This document shows, piece by piece, positions 7,432 through 15,340 of a DNA stretch of 64,000 nt. The translations under genes were made by a program, and so were the position numbers. The stretch is taken from assembly GCF_014287275.1 (NCBI RefSeq), contig NZ_JACONZ010000001.1, positions 1,054,001 to 1,118,000 on the forward strand. The letters run 5' to 3'. How positions within the stretch are numbered: the stretch's first letter is position 1; every line of letters begins with the position of its first letter. The DNA is from Anaerofilum hominis. Its GTDB lineage: Bacteria > Bacillota > Clostridia > Oscillospirales > Ruminococcaceae. A model generated the notes under the pieces. That model did not search any database. It saw nothing but the letters and a program-made list of their open reading frames with translations, and was not told where the DNA came from.

Positions 7432-8220
7432 TCAGCCGAACGAGACGATGGCCCCCACCGGGCAGGTTAGCACACAGGCCCCGCAGCTGATGCATTTGGC
7501 GGGGTCGATGCGGGCCCGGTTGTCCTGGACCGTGATGGCCTCTTCCGGGCAGACCTTGGTGCACTTCATGCAGCCGATGCAGCCTGCCGTGCACTCTTTG
7601 TGGGTCAGGGCTCCGCGGTCCTCGTTGGCGCACAGCACGATGGGGTTGGCGCTGACCGGCCGCACCGAGATGATGTGCTTGGGGCAGGCCTTGGCGCACT
7701 CGCCGCAGCCGGTGCACTTGTCCGGGTCAACGCGGGACAGCCCGTTTTCCACCCGGATGGCGTCAAACTTGCAGACCTTGACGCAGTCGCCATAGCCCAG
7801 GCAGCCGTAAGGGCAGGCCGACGAGCCGCCGTAGAGCGCGGCGGAGGCGGCACAGCTTTGGACGCCCTGGTAGTCGTACTTGTCGGTGGTGTGCTCGTAA
7901 GAGCCCTGGCAGAGCACGACGGCTTTCATCTTTACCGCCTTGCCGGCCTCTACCCCCATGATGGCGGCCACGGCGTCGGCCGACTTCTGCCCGCCGGGCA
8001 CACAGCGGCCGGTCTCGGCCTCGCCGGACACGATGGCCTTGGCATAGTCCGCACAGCCGGCATAGCCGCAGGCGCCGCAGTTGGCCCCCGGCAGCGCCTC
8101 GGTGACCTGCCCGATGCGGGGATCTTCCTCCACCGCCATATACCGGGCAGCGGCCACCAGGATGGCCGCACCCACGAGGCCGATCACCGAAACGATCGCG
8201 ATCGCCAATACAATACTCAT
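7432..8220 (-). CDS. rnfB: Rnf complex subunit B (ferredoxin-type iron-sulfur protein)
   Basis: A 262-residue Rnf subunit and last gene of the operon. It has one N-terminal membrane helix, the RnfB four-cysteine cluster motif (GANCGACGYAGC, later C), then several CxxCxxCxxxCP ferredoxin motifs between about residues 160 and 258. RnfB takes electrons from reduced ferredoxin and passes them into the membrane complex. It follows rnfA by 15 bases, as in clostridial rnfCDGEAB operons. Confidence 0.97.
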   Translation of the reverse strand: MSIVLAIAIVSVIGLVGAAILVAAARYMAVEEDPRIGQVTEALPGANCGACGYAGCADYAKAIVSGEAETGRCVPGGQKSADAVAAIMGVEAGKAVKMKAVVLCQGSYEHTTDKYDYQGVQSCAASAALYGGSSACPYGCLGYGDCVKVCKFDAIRVENGLSRVDPDKCTGCGECAKACPKHIISVRPVSANPIVLCANEDRGALTHKECTAGCIGCMKCTKVCPEEAITVQDNRARIDPAKCISCGACVLTCPVGAIVSFG

Positions 8221-8235
8221 GTTCTCAGCCCTCCC

Positions 8236-8832
8236 TTACATACCGAAAATGTTCTCGATCAGGCCGCCGAACCCGGTAAAGGAAAGCGACACGATGCTGG
8301 CCGCGACCAGCGTGATGGGCAGCCCCTCAAAGCATTGGGGGGGACGGGCGTCCTCCAGCCGTTTGCGCACGCCGGAAAACAGCACCATGGCCAGCATAAA
8401 GCCCAGGCCTGCGCCCAGCGCGCAGACGATGCTCTCCAGATAGCTGTAGCCGTTGTCCAGATTGAGGATGGTGACGCCCAGGATGGTGCAGTTGGTGGTG
8501 ATGAGGGGCAGATAGATGCCCAGCGCCTTGTACAGCGGCGGCATGAACTTTTTCATCACCGTTTCCAGCAGCTGGACCAGGATGGCGATGACCAGGATAA
8601 AGACGATGGTCTGCAGATAGCCCAGGCCGTTCGGCTCCAGCAGGCCGGTGTAGATGGGCCAGGTGGCCAGGGTGGCCACCACCATTACAAAGGTGACGGC
8701 GGCCGACATCCCCACCGCGGAATCCAGCTTTTTGGACACGCCGAGGAAGGGGCAGATGCCGAGGAACTTGACCAGCACATAATTGTTGGTCAGGATCATG
8801 CTGAAAAAGATGAACGCAAGTTTCGCGGCCAT
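8236..8832 (-). CDS. rnfA: Rnf complex subunit A
   Basis: A 198-residue integral membrane protein with six predicted helices. It shows the family sequence ILTNNYVLVKFLGICPFLG near the N-terminus and TNCTILG mid-chain. Cys residues in these stretches hold the intramembrane [2Fe-2S] cluster shared with RnfE. The start ATG overlaps the rnfE stop (TAATG), implying translational coupling. Confidence 0.97.
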   Translation of the reverse strand: MAAKLAFIFFSMILTNNYVLVKFLGICPFLGVSKKLDSAVGMSAAVTFVMVVATLATWPIYTGLLEPNGLGYLQTIVFILVIAILVQLLETVMKKFMPPLYKALGIYLPLITTNCTILGVTILNLDNGYSYLESIVCALGAGLGFMLAMVLFSGVRKRLEDARPPQCFEGLPITLVAASIVSLSFTGFGGLIENIFGM

Positions 8833-9527
8833 TATTCACACTCTCCTTCCCCATTGCAGTTTTTGCTGTTAGGGCAGCCGGCGCAGCCCATTTTTTCCGG
8901 GTCCGCGTCCACTTTTTTGCCCCTCTTCTGATCCAGCAGGATGGCAAGGGCCATCAGCACGCCGAAAACGAAGAAACCGCCCGGAGGGCTTGCCAGCACG
9001 GCCACGGGCTCCATGCCGGCGGGCAGGATCTGGAAGCCGAACAGGGTGCCCGCGCCCAGCAGCTCGCGCACAAAACCCATCAGCACCAGGGTCAGGGTGA
9101 AGCCCAGCCCCATGCCCAGGCCGTCCAGCGCCGAGTCCAGCACGCCGTTTTTGCTGGCGAACATCTCGGCGCGGCCCAGGATGATGCAGTTGACCACGAT
9201 CAGGGGCAGATAGACGCCCAGCGCGTCGTACAGGGGCTGGGCAAAGGCCTGCACCAGCATCTGGATGACGGTGACAAAGCCGGCGATGATGGTGATAAAG
9301 GCGGGGATGCGCACCTTGTCGGGGATGACCTTGCGGCAGGCCGAGATCACGATATTGGAGCAGATCAGCACAAAGGTGGCTGCAACGCCCATGCCCAGGC
9401 TGTTGAAGACCGCCGTGGTGACGGCCAGGGTGGGGCAGGTGCCCAGCACCAGCCGCAGGCTGGGGTTCTCTTTCAGCAGGCCGTTGGCGAGGATGGCGAG
9501 CTTGCTGTTCTTTTTTTCGTTTTCCAT
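8832..9527 (-). CDS. rnfE: Rnf complex subunit E with cysteine-rich tail
   Basis: A 231-residue membrane protein and pseudo-symmetrical partner of RnfA. It has GTCPTLAVT and VNCIILGRAEMFAS motifs, with the cysteines expected to share a [2Fe-2S] cluster with RnfA. It is longer than most RnfE proteins as I recall them because of a hydrophilic C-terminal tail with four cysteines, CAGCPNSKNCNGEGEC. Such a C-x2-C-x5-C-x5-C array could bind metal or a further cluster; this is inference. It is coupled to rnfA downstream and starts 3 bases after rnfG. Confidence 0.96.
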   Translation of the reverse strand: MENEKKNSKLAILANGLLKENPSLRLVLGTCPTLAVTTAVFNSLGMGVAATFVLICSNIVISACRKVIPDKVRIPAFITIIAGFVTVIQMLVQAFAQPLYDALGVYLPLIVVNCIILGRAEMFASKNGVLDSALDGLGMGLGFTLTLVLMGFVRELLGAGTLFGFQILPAGMEPVAVLASPPGGFFVFGVLMALAILLDQKRGKKVDADPEKMGCAGCPNSKNCNGEGECE

Positions 9528-9530
9528 CGC

Positions 9531-10058
9531 TTAAGCCCCCTTCACTGTGTCATAGGCCGCCATCGCGGCGTCCACCACCGTGAACACGGCGGTGGATGAG
9601 ACGGTGGCGCCCGAGACGGCGGCCACCCCGTCGGAGCCGTCCCGGCCCCGGAACTGATCGGTAAACTCGGGTTCCATGGTCTTTTTGCCAACGCCCGGGG
9701 TCTCGGAGTTATCCATCACCTGGATGGCGGTGATGACGCCGTCGGCGCCGATGCCCACCATGACGGGCAGATCGCCGCCATAGCCCTTGGCCGAGCCGGT
9801 GATCACATAGCCCGCGCCGTTTTCGGCGACCCAGACCTCGCTGATCACGCTGTCGCTGTATTCCACCTGCTGGAAAGCGTCGGCCTGCGGCAGCAGCGCG
9901 ATGCGGCCCGCGTCGGCCTTGCGCTGCGCGTTGCGGTCGATGACCGGCTTTGTGATCATATTGGTGACGGCCAGCATGCCGGACACCACGATGCAGATCA
10001 CCGTCAGCACCAGGATGGGCCGGACGATCGTTTCAAACGTGCTGTTTTTGCTTTTCAT
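9531..10058 (-). CDS. rnfG: Rnf complex subunit G (covalent FMN protein)
   Basis: A 175-residue protein with one N-terminal membrane helix (about 12-32) and an FMN-binding domain. The flavinylation motif SGATVSST lies near the C-terminus, where FMN is attached to the Thr. The start ATG overlaps the rnfD stop as ATGA. Longer upstream extensions in this frame would read through rnfD and are rejected. Confidence 0.96.
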   Translation of the reverse strand: MKSKNSTFETIVRPILVLTVICIVVSGMLAVTNMITKPVIDRNAQRKADAGRIALLPQADAFQQVEYSDSVISEVWVAENGAGYVITGSAKGYGGDLPVMVGIGADGVITAIQVMDNSETPGVGKKTMEPEFTDQFRGRDGSDGVAAVSGATVSSTAVFTVVDAAMAAYDTVKGA

Positions 10059-10987
10059 TTCTTTTTTGCACCTCCCAGCGGTTTCTGGCGGGTGAGGTCG
10101 TTGATGTAGGGCACCAGCAGGTTCATCAGCAGGATGGCGTAGGACACGCCCTCGGCGGAGGACGCCCAAAAGCGGATGGCGCAGGTGATGACGCCAAGGC
10201 CGAGGCCGTACACGATCTTGCCGGTCAGGGTATAGGGAGAGGTGACGTAGTCGGTGGCCATAAAGATGGCGCCCAGCAGCAGGCCGCCCGAGAGCAGCTG
10301 CACCAGCGGCTCCTGCCCGGCCAGCAGGCTGACGATGGCCACGGTGGCAAGATAGGTCACCGGGATGGCCGGCGAGATGACCCGCCGCACCACCAGATAA
10401 ATGCCGCCCAGCAGCAGCGCCGCGGCGCAGGTCTCGCCCAGCACCCCGCCGTGCGCGCCCAGAAAGAGCTGCAGCAGCGGCAGGTCGGCGTGCCTGGTGG
10501 CCACCAGCGGGGTCGCGCTGGCCAGCGCGTCCACACCGCCCGGCACCGCGGGATAGGCATAAGCGGTCATGCGGCCCGCAAAGCTGACGGCCAGCACGAT
10601 GCGCCCCACGATGGCCGGGTTGGCAAAGTTGTGGCCCAGGCCGCCGAACAGCTGCTTGGCGATGACGATGGATACAAAGCTGCCCAGGATGGCGATCCAC
10701 AGCGGGATGGTGGCGGGCAGGTTGAACGCCAGCAGGATGCCGGTGACCACGGCGGACAGATCGCCGATGGTGATCGGCTTTTTGAGGAAATAGCAGTACA
10801 GATATTCAAAGGCCACGCTGGCGGCGGCGGTGACGCCGACGAGCAGCAGCGCCCGCCAGCCGAAGATGATGCCGCTGGCCAGGATGGCCGGGCAGAGCGC
10901 GATGATCACGTCCAGCATGATCCTCTGGGTCGAGGAGTTGTCCCGGATATGGGGCGAAGCCTTGACCAGCATATTCGTGTGCTCCAT
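10055..10987 (-). CDS. rnfD: Rnf complex subunit D
   Basis: A 310-residue integral membrane subunit with about eight or nine helices. It carries the covalent FMN site in SATPLVATR (Thr) and LPATIPLW/GGLGHNFANPA motifs typical of RnfD/NqrB. The start MEHTN follows a run of A/G and overlaps the rnfC stop (TGATG). It should form the cation-translocating core; whether Na+ or H+ is moved cannot be read here. Confidence 0.96.
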   Translation of the reverse strand: MEHTNMLVKASPHIRDNSSTQRIMLDVIIALCPAILASGIIFGWRALLLVGVTAAASVAFEYLYCYFLKKPITIGDLSAVVTGILLAFNLPATIPLWIAILGSFVSIVIAKQLFGGLGHNFANPAIVGRIVLAVSFAGRMTAYAYPAVPGGVDALASATPLVATRHADLPLLQLFLGAHGGVLGETCAAALLLGGIYLVVRRVISPAIPVTYLATVAIVSLLAGQEPLVQLLSGGLLLGAIFMATDYVTSPYTLTGKIVYGLGLGVITCAIRFWASSAEGVSYAILLMNLLVPYINDLTRQKPLGGAKKK

Positions 10988-12306
10988 CACTTTTTCTTCG
11001 CCCCTTTCTTCAGCATGGTCTTGGCAAAGCGCATGGTCTCGGTGACCGGGCGCTTTGCCGGGCAGACAAAGCTGCAGCAGCCGCACTCCATGCACAGGTC
11101 CACCATCAGCTTGTCCAGCCCCGGCAGATCGTGGGCGTTATAGGCCTTGGCGATGATGACCGGCGACAGGCCCATGGGGCAGGCCTCGATGCAGCGGCCG
11201 CAGTGGATGCACTCCTGCACCGGGGGCAGCTCGGCCTCCGAGCGCGGAAAAGCCAGCACCGCATTGTTCTGCTTGAGGATGGGGAACGCGGTGTCCACCA
11301 CCGAGACGCCCATCATCGGGCCGCCGGTGATGATCTCGCCCACCTCGCCCTTGGTGCCGCCGCAGAAAGCCAGCACGTCGGCGATGGGGGTGCCCACGAT
11401 GACCCGCACGTTTTTGGGCTCGGCCACCGCGCCGCCGTCCACGGTCAGGCGGCGGGAGATCAGCGGCATGCCGGTGCGCAGATAGGCCGCGACAAAGGCC
11501 ACGCTGGACACGTTCATCACGATGCAGCCCACGTCGCTGGGCAGGCCGCCCCGGGGCACCTCGCGGCCGGTGCAGCTCTCGATGAGGATCTTTTCCGCGC
11601 CCTGCGGGTAAACGCTGGGCAGCGGCTTGACGGTGATGGAGGCGTCGCCCTTGATGAGGCCGAACATCACGTCCATGGCCTCGGGCTTGTTGCGCTCGAT
11701 GGCGATGATGACGTTTTTGACGCCCAGCCACTTCTTTACCGCCATGATGCCGCTCATCACGTCCTCGGGATTCTCGACGAACTCGCGGTTGTCGGCGGTG
11801 ATATAGGGCTCGCACTCTGCGCCGTTGATGATCAGGGTGTCGATGACCGAAAGGTCTTTCATGGTCAGCTTGACCGAGGTGGGGAAGCCCGCGCCCCCCA
11901 GGCCCACCAGGCCGCTGGCGCGGATGGCGGTGGTGAAAGACTCATAATCGGTGACTGCCGGGGGCGCGATGGCGGGGTCGACGGTCTGGCTGCCATCCGC
12001 CGTGATCTCCACCGCAGGCACCCGCGCGCCGCTGGAGATCTGGATCTCGCGCACATCGGTGACCGTGCCGGACACGCCCGAGTGGATGGGCGCGGAAATA
12101 TAGCCCTCCGCGCGGCCCACGAGAGTGCCCACAAAGACCTGATCGCCTTTTTTTACCATCGGCACCGCCGTGCCGCCGATGTGCTGCTGCATGGGCAGCA
12201 GGATCTTTTCCGGCACCGGCATGTCCACTGTCATGGTGTTCTGCGTGTTTTTGTTATGGGGCACATGCGCGCCCTTTGCCGCACGCTTGAAAACATTTTT
12301 TATCAA
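10987..12306 (-). CDS. rnfC: Rnf complex subunit C (NAD- and FMN-binding)
   Basis: A 439-residue peripheral subunit and first gene of rnfCDGEAB. It has a barrel-sandwich N-terminal region, an NAD/FMN-binding domain like the Complex I 51-kDa subunit (GLGGAGFPTSVKL), an SLBB region and two C-terminal [4Fe-4S] motifs (CIHCGRCIEACP; CMECGCCSFVCP). The start is TTG at 12306, with AGGAGG about 10 bases upstream and no ATG nearby in frame. Rnf couples ferredoxin:NAD+ electron transfer to ion pumping. Confidence 0.96.
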   Translation of the reverse strand: MIKNVFKRAAKGAHVPHNKNTQNTMTVDMPVPEKILLPMQQHIGGTAVPMVKKGDQVFVGTLVGRAEGYISAPIHSGVSGTVTDVREIQISSGARVPAVEITADGSQTVDPAIAPPAVTDYESFTTAIRASGLVGLGGAGFPTSVKLTMKDLSVIDTLIINGAECEPYITADNREFVENPEDVMSGIMAVKKWLGVKNVIIAIERNKPEAMDVMFGLIKGDASITVKPLPSVYPQGAEKILIESCTGREVPRGGLPSDVGCIVMNVSSVAFVAAYLRTGMPLISRRLTVDGGAVAEPKNVRVIVGTPIADVLAFCGGTKGEVGEIITGGPMMGVSVVDTAFPILKQNNAVLAFPRSEAELPPVQECIHCGRCIEACPMGLSPVIIAKAYNAHDLPGLDKLMVDLCMECGCCSFVCPAKRPVTETMRFAKTMLKKGAKKK

Positions 12307-12399
12307 GTGAACGTTCCCTCCTGTTCTTTTTCTCTCGTCTGCGCGGGGCCGCGCGCCGCGGCGCCGCCTGCCGCCCGGGGGACGGTCAGACCAGCCCTT

Positions 12400-12428
12400 A
12401 TTATACCTTGTTTTCCGCGCATTTACAA
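12400..12428 (-). promoter_or_regulatory. promoter of the rnf operon
   Basis: On the minus strand TTGTAA (12423-12428) and TATAAT (12400-12405) are 17 bases apart. They lie about 95 bases before the rnfC start. The rest of the 12307-12660 gap is GC-rich except for a rightward TATACT at 12565-12570 that may serve the divergent gene. Confidence 0.8.
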
Positions 12429-12660
12429 TCAGAAAATCCCGGTAAACCGCGGCTTTCCGGCCCTTGGGGAAAACATTTTTCCAAAAAAAACCGTCCCGGC
12501 GCGTCGTTTGCCCTTTTCCCCGTTTTTCGCGGTGTTTCCTGAAGAAATTTTTTCAGAAATATGGTATACTGAAAACAGCGGCGGCGCCGCCGCCCTCTCC
12601 CGCGGCCCGGGGGGCGCTTTCCGGCCCGCACACAGCCCATTTCAGCGAGGTGATCCGGTT

Positions 12661-13236
12661 TTGTCCATGCTTGTCAGTTACAGTGAAACGCCGCTGGTCC
12701 TGGACGCGGTGAGCGCCCTCAAGGTGACCCATTACTGCGGACACAGCGCGCTGGACGACGTGTACGCCTACTTCCGCGCCTTTGTCTGCGGCGCAGGGCT
12801 GACGTTCAGCCTGACCAGCTTTGAGCGCCGCCCTCCCCGTGAGAGCCGCGTCGGCGCCGCCCTCTGCCTGGACCCGCAGGCCGAGGAGTATCTGTTTTTC
12901 AGCACCAACGGCGCGATGGAGAGCGAATGCGCCCTTTACCGCGAGCAGGGCGGCGGGCCGGACCTCCAGGTGAGGCCGCTGGCCCTGCCGCAGCAGCCGG
13001 CGCGCTTCGGCGGCTCGGACGAACAGGGGTTTTACTGGGGCTGCGAGGTGCTGCTGGACGAGGCGTTCCTGCGGGAAACGTTCGGGGTGCGCCTGCGCCC
13101 GGGCAGCGTTTTTACCGGCAATGTCTACAAATACGCCGCCGGTGAGGCTGCGTTCGGGGCGGCGTTCCCCTCTCCGCCGGGAGCGGGGCTGCCCTGCCGC
13201 GCAGGCTTTGGAGAATTTGTAGTAGTTCCGTATTGA
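12661..13236 (+). CDS. 191-residue protein, possibly CBM9-like
   Basis: Not firmly recognised. The pattern of short strands, a mid-chain YWGCEVLLDEAFL stretch and a late GNVYKYA motif resembles the CBM9-like, carbohydrate-binding-fold proteins of Clostridia, where a GNFYK-type motif is common. No catalytic motif is visible. The TTG at 12661 is favoured because GCGAGGTG lies about 9 bases before it; the ATG at 12667 is an alternative. It is followed by a small membrane-protein gene in the same direction, 62 bases away. Confidence 0.6.
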   Translation: MSMLVSYSETPLVLDAVSALKVTHYCGHSALDDVYAYFRAFVCGAGLTFSLTSFERRPPRESRVGAALCLDPQAEEYLFFSTNGAMESECALYREQGGGPDLQVRPLALPQQPARFGGSDEQGFYWGCEVLLDEAFLRETFGVRLRPGSVFTGNVYKYAAGEAAFGAAFPSPPGAGLPCRAGFGEFVVVPY

Positions 13237-13298
13237 ATTTCGTTACTGTTATAAGCGTATTTTTTCGTTTTGATCAAAAGGAATGGGGGATCTGGGGA

Positions 13299-13442
13299 AT
13301 GTTAAAAGGATTGCTGAAGCTTTTTTTCGTGTTGGCCGGTCTTTTCGCCGCCGTCGCCGGGCTGGGTTATCTCGGCCGTAAAAACGCGGATCAGTACATT
13401 GAGATCTACGGTGATGAGGACGACGAGGAGGAGGCGTTCTGA
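13299..13442 (+). CDS. 47-residue single-helix membrane protein
   Basis: A small protein with one hydrophobic helix (about residues 8-28), the sequence GYLGRKN, then a strongly acidic tail (DEDDEEE). The start ATG has GGGGG/GGGG purine runs upstream. An extended version beginning at 13233 has no good ribosome site. It is followed by a convincing terminator, which supports it as a real gene. Function unknown. Confidence 0.6.
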   Translation: MLKGLLKLFFVLAGLFAAVAGLGYLGRKNADQYIEIYGDEDDEEEAF

Positions 13443-13471
13443 CCCCCTTTCCCGCGCCCTGCCGACTCAGC

Positions 13472-13517
13472 GACCGACGTCTCGCCGCCCATGGGGCGGG
13501 GACGCCGGTCTTTTTTT
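13472..13517 (+). terminator. terminator after the 47-residue membrane protein
   Basis: A long, slightly imperfect stem pairs GACCGACGTCTCGCCGCCC with GGGCGGGGACGCCGGTC and is followed by seven T. The sequence on to 13695 is GC-rich non-coding, with a duplicated GCGCCCCCGCCGC block. Confidence 0.75.
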
Positions 13518-13695
13518 CTGCCGGCCGCCCCGGCGCGCAGGCTTTTGGGGCCGTCCGCGCTGCCGCAGCGGGCAAAAACGCGCCCCCGCCGCAGCCTCAC
13601 AGTGGTCCCCGGGCTGCCGCAGCAGGCAGAAGCGCACCGGCAAAAGCGCGCCCCCGCCGCGGCCCGGGCGCAAAAGGGACGAGCCGGACCCGCGC

Positions 13696-13770
13696 TCAGA
13701 AAAAGCAGCGCACGGCCACCATCGCCGCCCCCAGTCCGGCCGCGATGCAGACGGCCAGCTCAATCAGCAT
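13696..13770 (-). CDS. 24-residue hydrophobic peptide coupled to MarR gene
   Basis: A very short frame (starts MLIELAV, ends VRCFF), almost entirely hydrophobic and long enough for one membrane helix. Its ATG overlaps the end of the MarR gene and has GGGAGGT at 9-base spacing inside the MarR coding end. That is stronger support than expected by chance. It may be a membrane microprotein controlled with the regulator. No family is known to me. Confidence 0.45.
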   Translation of the reverse strand: MLIELAVCIAAGLGAAMVAVRCFF

Positions 13771-14203
13771 GCCCCAGTACCTCCCGGATATTTCTTACAA
13801 TGCGGTCGAACACCCTGGCCAGGATGACACGCTCCTCCGCGGTCACGCCCTGGTAGAGCAGGTCGAGGAAAAGGCGCTGGGCCGCCTGCGCCTCCCGCAC
13901 CGGGGCGGCCGCACTGCCGGTGAGGGCCAGATGCACCCTGCGCCGGTCTTTGGGGTCCTGCCGCCCCACCAGCAGCCCCCGCGCCTGCAGTGCCTCCACC
14001 GATCTGCAGACCTGGGATTTTGCCAGCCCGCGCAGCTCCACCAGCTCCCCTGCCGTGTCGTGTCCGGGATTGTTTGCCAAAAACAGCAGCACATCCACCT
14101 CGTTGCGGGTCAGGCCGTGATCCGCCATCACGCCCCGGAACATGCCGTCATAGGCCCGCTTCAGCTTCTGCCCGTGCAGCAGAAGATCATGACACTCGTT
14201 CAC
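13760..14203 (-). CDS. MarR-family transcriptional regulator
   Basis: A 147-residue winged-helix regulator. HTH at about residues 47-75 (TAGELVELRGLAKSQVCRSVEAL) and a wing with the DPKDRRRVHLALT signature of MarR proteins. The GTG start at 14203 has AAGGGGGG about 7 bases upstream; longer versions enter the promoter region. Upstream (14225-14270) there is an AGTTCT-AAAA-AGAACT palindrome at about 14239-14254, a plausible autoregulatory site. It is divergent from the C92-like hydrolase gene and is followed by a 24-residue peptide. Confidence 0.88.
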   Translation of the reverse strand: MNECHDLLLHGQKLKRAYDGMFRGVMADHGLTRNEVDVLLFLANNPGHDTAGELVELRGLAKSQVCRSVEALQARGLLVGRQDPKDRRRVHLALTGSAAAPVREAQAAQRLFLDLLYQGVTAEERVILARVFDRIVRNIREVLGHAD

Positions 14204-14238
14204 TCTGCGCCCCCCTTGTCCGATGCGGTCATCATTTA

Positions 14239-14254
14239 GTTCTAAAAAGAACTT
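14239..14254. promoter_or_regulatory. palindrome upstream of MarR gene
   Basis: AGTTCT-AAAA-AGAACT is a perfect 6-4-6 inverted repeat about 36 bases before the MarR start, in the divergent intergenic region. Size and place fit a MarR operator. Confidence 0.5.
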
Positions 14255-14416
14255 TTTAAGTGTAACCCACCCGCTCCCGCCTGTCAAGGAGACAGGCTCC
14301 TTTTCCCTGCGGCGCAGCCGCCCACATAGATCTCTTCGCGTCTGCCCACACTATAAGCCGGGGGGCGGGCAGGACGCGCAGGACCGCCGCCCGTACCCGG
14401 GAAAGAGGGCGTTCAA

Positions 14417-15259
14417 ATGAAAATCAAAACCTGGCGGGCCGCCGCAGCCGCTCTGCTGGCAATGGCCTGCCTCTGGCAGTGGACCCGGGCCGCAGAGCGC
14501 ACCGCCCATGTCCCGCCGCAGGCCCCGCGGCGCGCCCTTGCCGCCGTGCCGGCGGGCCCCGCCCCCGCGGGCAGAAGCGGCGCGGGGGAACGGGAGCTGT
14601 TTCTGCAGACCGGCCTTGGGCCCGCGGGCGCAAAAGCGGTGCTGGAGCAGGACGGCGCCGACGGCCTGCTGCGGATGCAGGACCAGCTCTATGCCCCCGC
14701 CGTCTGGCAGTGCGGCGCCGGCACCCCGCTCACACGGCAGGAGACGCTGGCGAGCGCTGTGGAAATGGCGCCGCTGGAGGACGGAGACATCCTGGTGACC
14801 ACCGCCTCCCACTTTTTCGGCTGGCGGCAGGGGCACGCCTGCCTGGTGGTGGACGCTGCCCGCGGCGAGACGCTGGACTGCGGCATGTCCGTGGCTGAGA
14901 TCGGTTCCGCAGCGAGCTGGGCCCTGCGCGCCAACTTTGCCGTGCTGCGCCTGGCCGGGACCCCTGCGGAGGAGCGCGCCGCCGTCGCCGCCGCTGCGAG
15001 GGGGACGCTTCTGGGGGTCCCCTATAACATCGCGGTGGGCATCTTCCCCCCAAAGGGGGACGGCGCCGGGGTGCGCTCCACCCACTGCTCCCATCTGGTC
15101 TGGTCCGCCTACCGGGCTTTTGGCTACGACCTGGACGCCACCGGCGGCCCGGTGGTGACCCCCCGCGACCTGCTGCGCAGCCCGCTGCTGGAGATCGTGC
15201 AGGTCTATGGGATGGACCCGCAGGCGCTTTTGCGCGAGAGGGCCGCCTTTTCCGCCTGA
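14417..15259 (+). CDS. exported YiiX/C92-type NlpC/P60-superfamily hydrolase
   Basis: A 280-residue protein with an N-terminal signal or anchor (about 7-26, LLAMACLWQW). After a proline/alanine linker comes a permuted papain-fold domain: RQGHACLVVD supplies the histidine region and STHCSHLVWSAYRAFG the likely cysteine. This is the order seen in the Peptidase_C92 (YiiX/YebB-like) group, which acts on lipid or peptide amides. The activity is inferred from fold. The start ATG follows GGGAAAGAGGGCG. Confidence 0.7.
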   Translation: MKIKTWRAAAAALLAMACLWQWTRAAERTAHVPPQAPRRALAAVPAGPAPAGRSGAGERELFLQTGLGPAGAKAVLEQDGADGLLRMQDQLYAPAVWQCGAGTPLTRQETLASAVEMAPLEDGDILVTTASHFFGWRQGHACLVVDAARGETLDCGMSVAEIGSAASWALRANFAVLRLAGTPAEERAAVAAAARGTLLGVPYNIAVGIFPPKGDGAGVRSTHCSHLVWSAYRAFGYDLDATGGPVVTPRDLLRSPLLEIVQVYGMDPQALLRERAAFSA

Positions 15260-15274
15260 CGCCGCGCGCCTGCA

Positions 15275-15324
15275 AAACACAGAGGGGCCCCCGCGGTCAG
15301 CAAAAGTCTGACCGCGGGGGCCCC
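15275..15324 (-). terminator. 17-bp hairpin ending the ABC exporter operon
   Basis: A perfect 17-bp stem (15284-15300 with 15308-15324) and a 7-base loop. Read leftward it is followed by TCTGTGTTTTGC. It lies 16 bases past the permease stop and 25 bases past the converging C92-like gene, so it may act on both. Confidence 0.75.
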
Positions 15325-15340
15325 TGTCCGTATGCAGCGC

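Noticed and set aside
11131..13236. A 701-residue plus-strand frame antisense to rnfC
   Set aside because: It is a shadow of the GC-rich rnfC gene; only its 3' end from 12661 has a ribosome site and independent character, and that part is annotated.
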